DNA of 64,000 nt from Typha latifolia (taxonomy: Eukaryota; Streptophyta; Magnoliopsida; Poales; Typhaceae), in contig CM034100.1 in the NCBI GenBank assembly GCA_019914945.1, positions 137,209-201,208 on the forward strand, read 5' to 3'. The position numbers and the translations under genes are program-made. The notes beneath the pieces are model-generated. The model had not been told where the DNA came from, did not search any database, and saw nothing but the letters and a program-made list of their open reading frames with translations. Below, one piece after another: positions 63,879 through 64,000 of this stretch; positions within the stretch are counted from its first letter, which is position 1; every line of letters starts with the position of its first letter.

Positions 63879-64000
63879 GATAGTGTTGGAGAAGGTGGAC
63901 CGTCTTACGTGCAGTTCCAATTAAATAAAGGCTGCAGGTGCAACTTACTACATCGCTTAATCACCCGCCGTCCAATTAGAACGGATCACTTAAGACCTGG

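Larger units (their letters stand above)
62615..63890 (+). pseudogene. UDP-glycosyltransferase (UGT) pseudogene
   Basis: Decayed family-1 UGT. Pieces in order: SGSGRFRSIT-like N-terminal text near 62620; DVMMSFAVTMGMQI, then stop TAA (62903-62905) and ELGVPAINAFCIIILALLAS to SGEIPLP, ending at a GT donor at 63021. After an AG at 63139-63140 comes MDECIISVPGI with TAG (63189-63191). In another frame ARALILNTFESLEKPPSL starts near 63304, then CIAWLDSLPCRSVVYISLIV and EFWQGLVNSGYCRFLWVVRS. The PSPG box (signature of plant UGTs) begins GWTTQEEVT at 63666 but loses about 16 residues including the expected HxGWN centre, then continues out of frame as STVESMTSGLPMACWPQ. The end is EGSGGEDLREAEKLRKKATN before a (TA)n run. 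Several stops, frame shifts and the PSPG deletion make it non-functional. Confidence 0.88.

Overview
The window is nuclear DNA from a flowering plant. The genes are split by many GT-AG introns of roughly 70 to 1,200 bp, the intergenic DNA is AT-rich with long (TA)n, (GA)n and (CT)n microsatellites, and the protein families are plant-specific or plant-like: PUMP-type uncoupling protein, reticulon-like B, PLS-class PPR, PAR1, DUF3527, plant inositolphosphorylceramide synthase and class I small heat-shock proteins. The PCNA and class I sHSP sequences look closest to what I remember of non-grass monocots. That placement is an impression, not a measurement. No CRISPR array, prokaryotic operon, tRNA, rRNA or intact transposon was seen.

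Layout: (1) 589-9165 (+), 3' half of a SKI2-type DExH RNA helicase whose 5' half lies left of the window. (2) 11228-13806 (+), small OTU deubiquitinase. (3) 14848-16273 (+), reticulon-like protein. (4) 17491-20510 (-), mitochondrial uncoupling protein. (5) 21468-22590 (+), PCNA, with E2F-like sites in its promoter. (6) 24802-27615 (-), intronless 937-aa PPR protein, divergent from (7) 28020-31788 (+), an SSUH2/DnaJ-zinc-finger-like protein, with about 400 bp between them. (8) 33238-35985 (+), O-fucosyltransferase-family protein. (9) 36712-39904 (+), syntaxin SYP81. (10) 40766-41239 (+), class I small heat-shock protein. (11) 43120-44597 (+), decayed intron-containing beta-tubulin pseudogene. 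(12) 45814-46298 (-), second class I small heat-shock gene with a reading-frame break. (13) 47403-48425 (+), PAR1-family secreted protein. (14) 52153-55087 (-), inositolphosphorylceramide synthase. (15) 57738-60555 (-), DUF3527 protein. (16) about 62615-63890 (+), decayed UDP-glycosyltransferase pseudogene.

Exon models were built by hand. I chose GT/AG boundaries that keep the reading frame and restore remembered family sequence. For every multi-exon gene reported as intact, the exon lengths sum to a whole number of codons. The genes do not form one pathway; this is ordinary gene-dense euchromatin with housekeeping and accessory genes. I found no convincing new biological system. The most interesting items are the inverted sHSP pair with one frame-broken member flanking a tubulin pseudogene, a poly(A) tract with a 13-bp flanking repeat in an sHSP promoter, the two pseudogenes, an inverted E2F pair at PCNA, and a possible frame-shifting micro-exon in the OTU gene.
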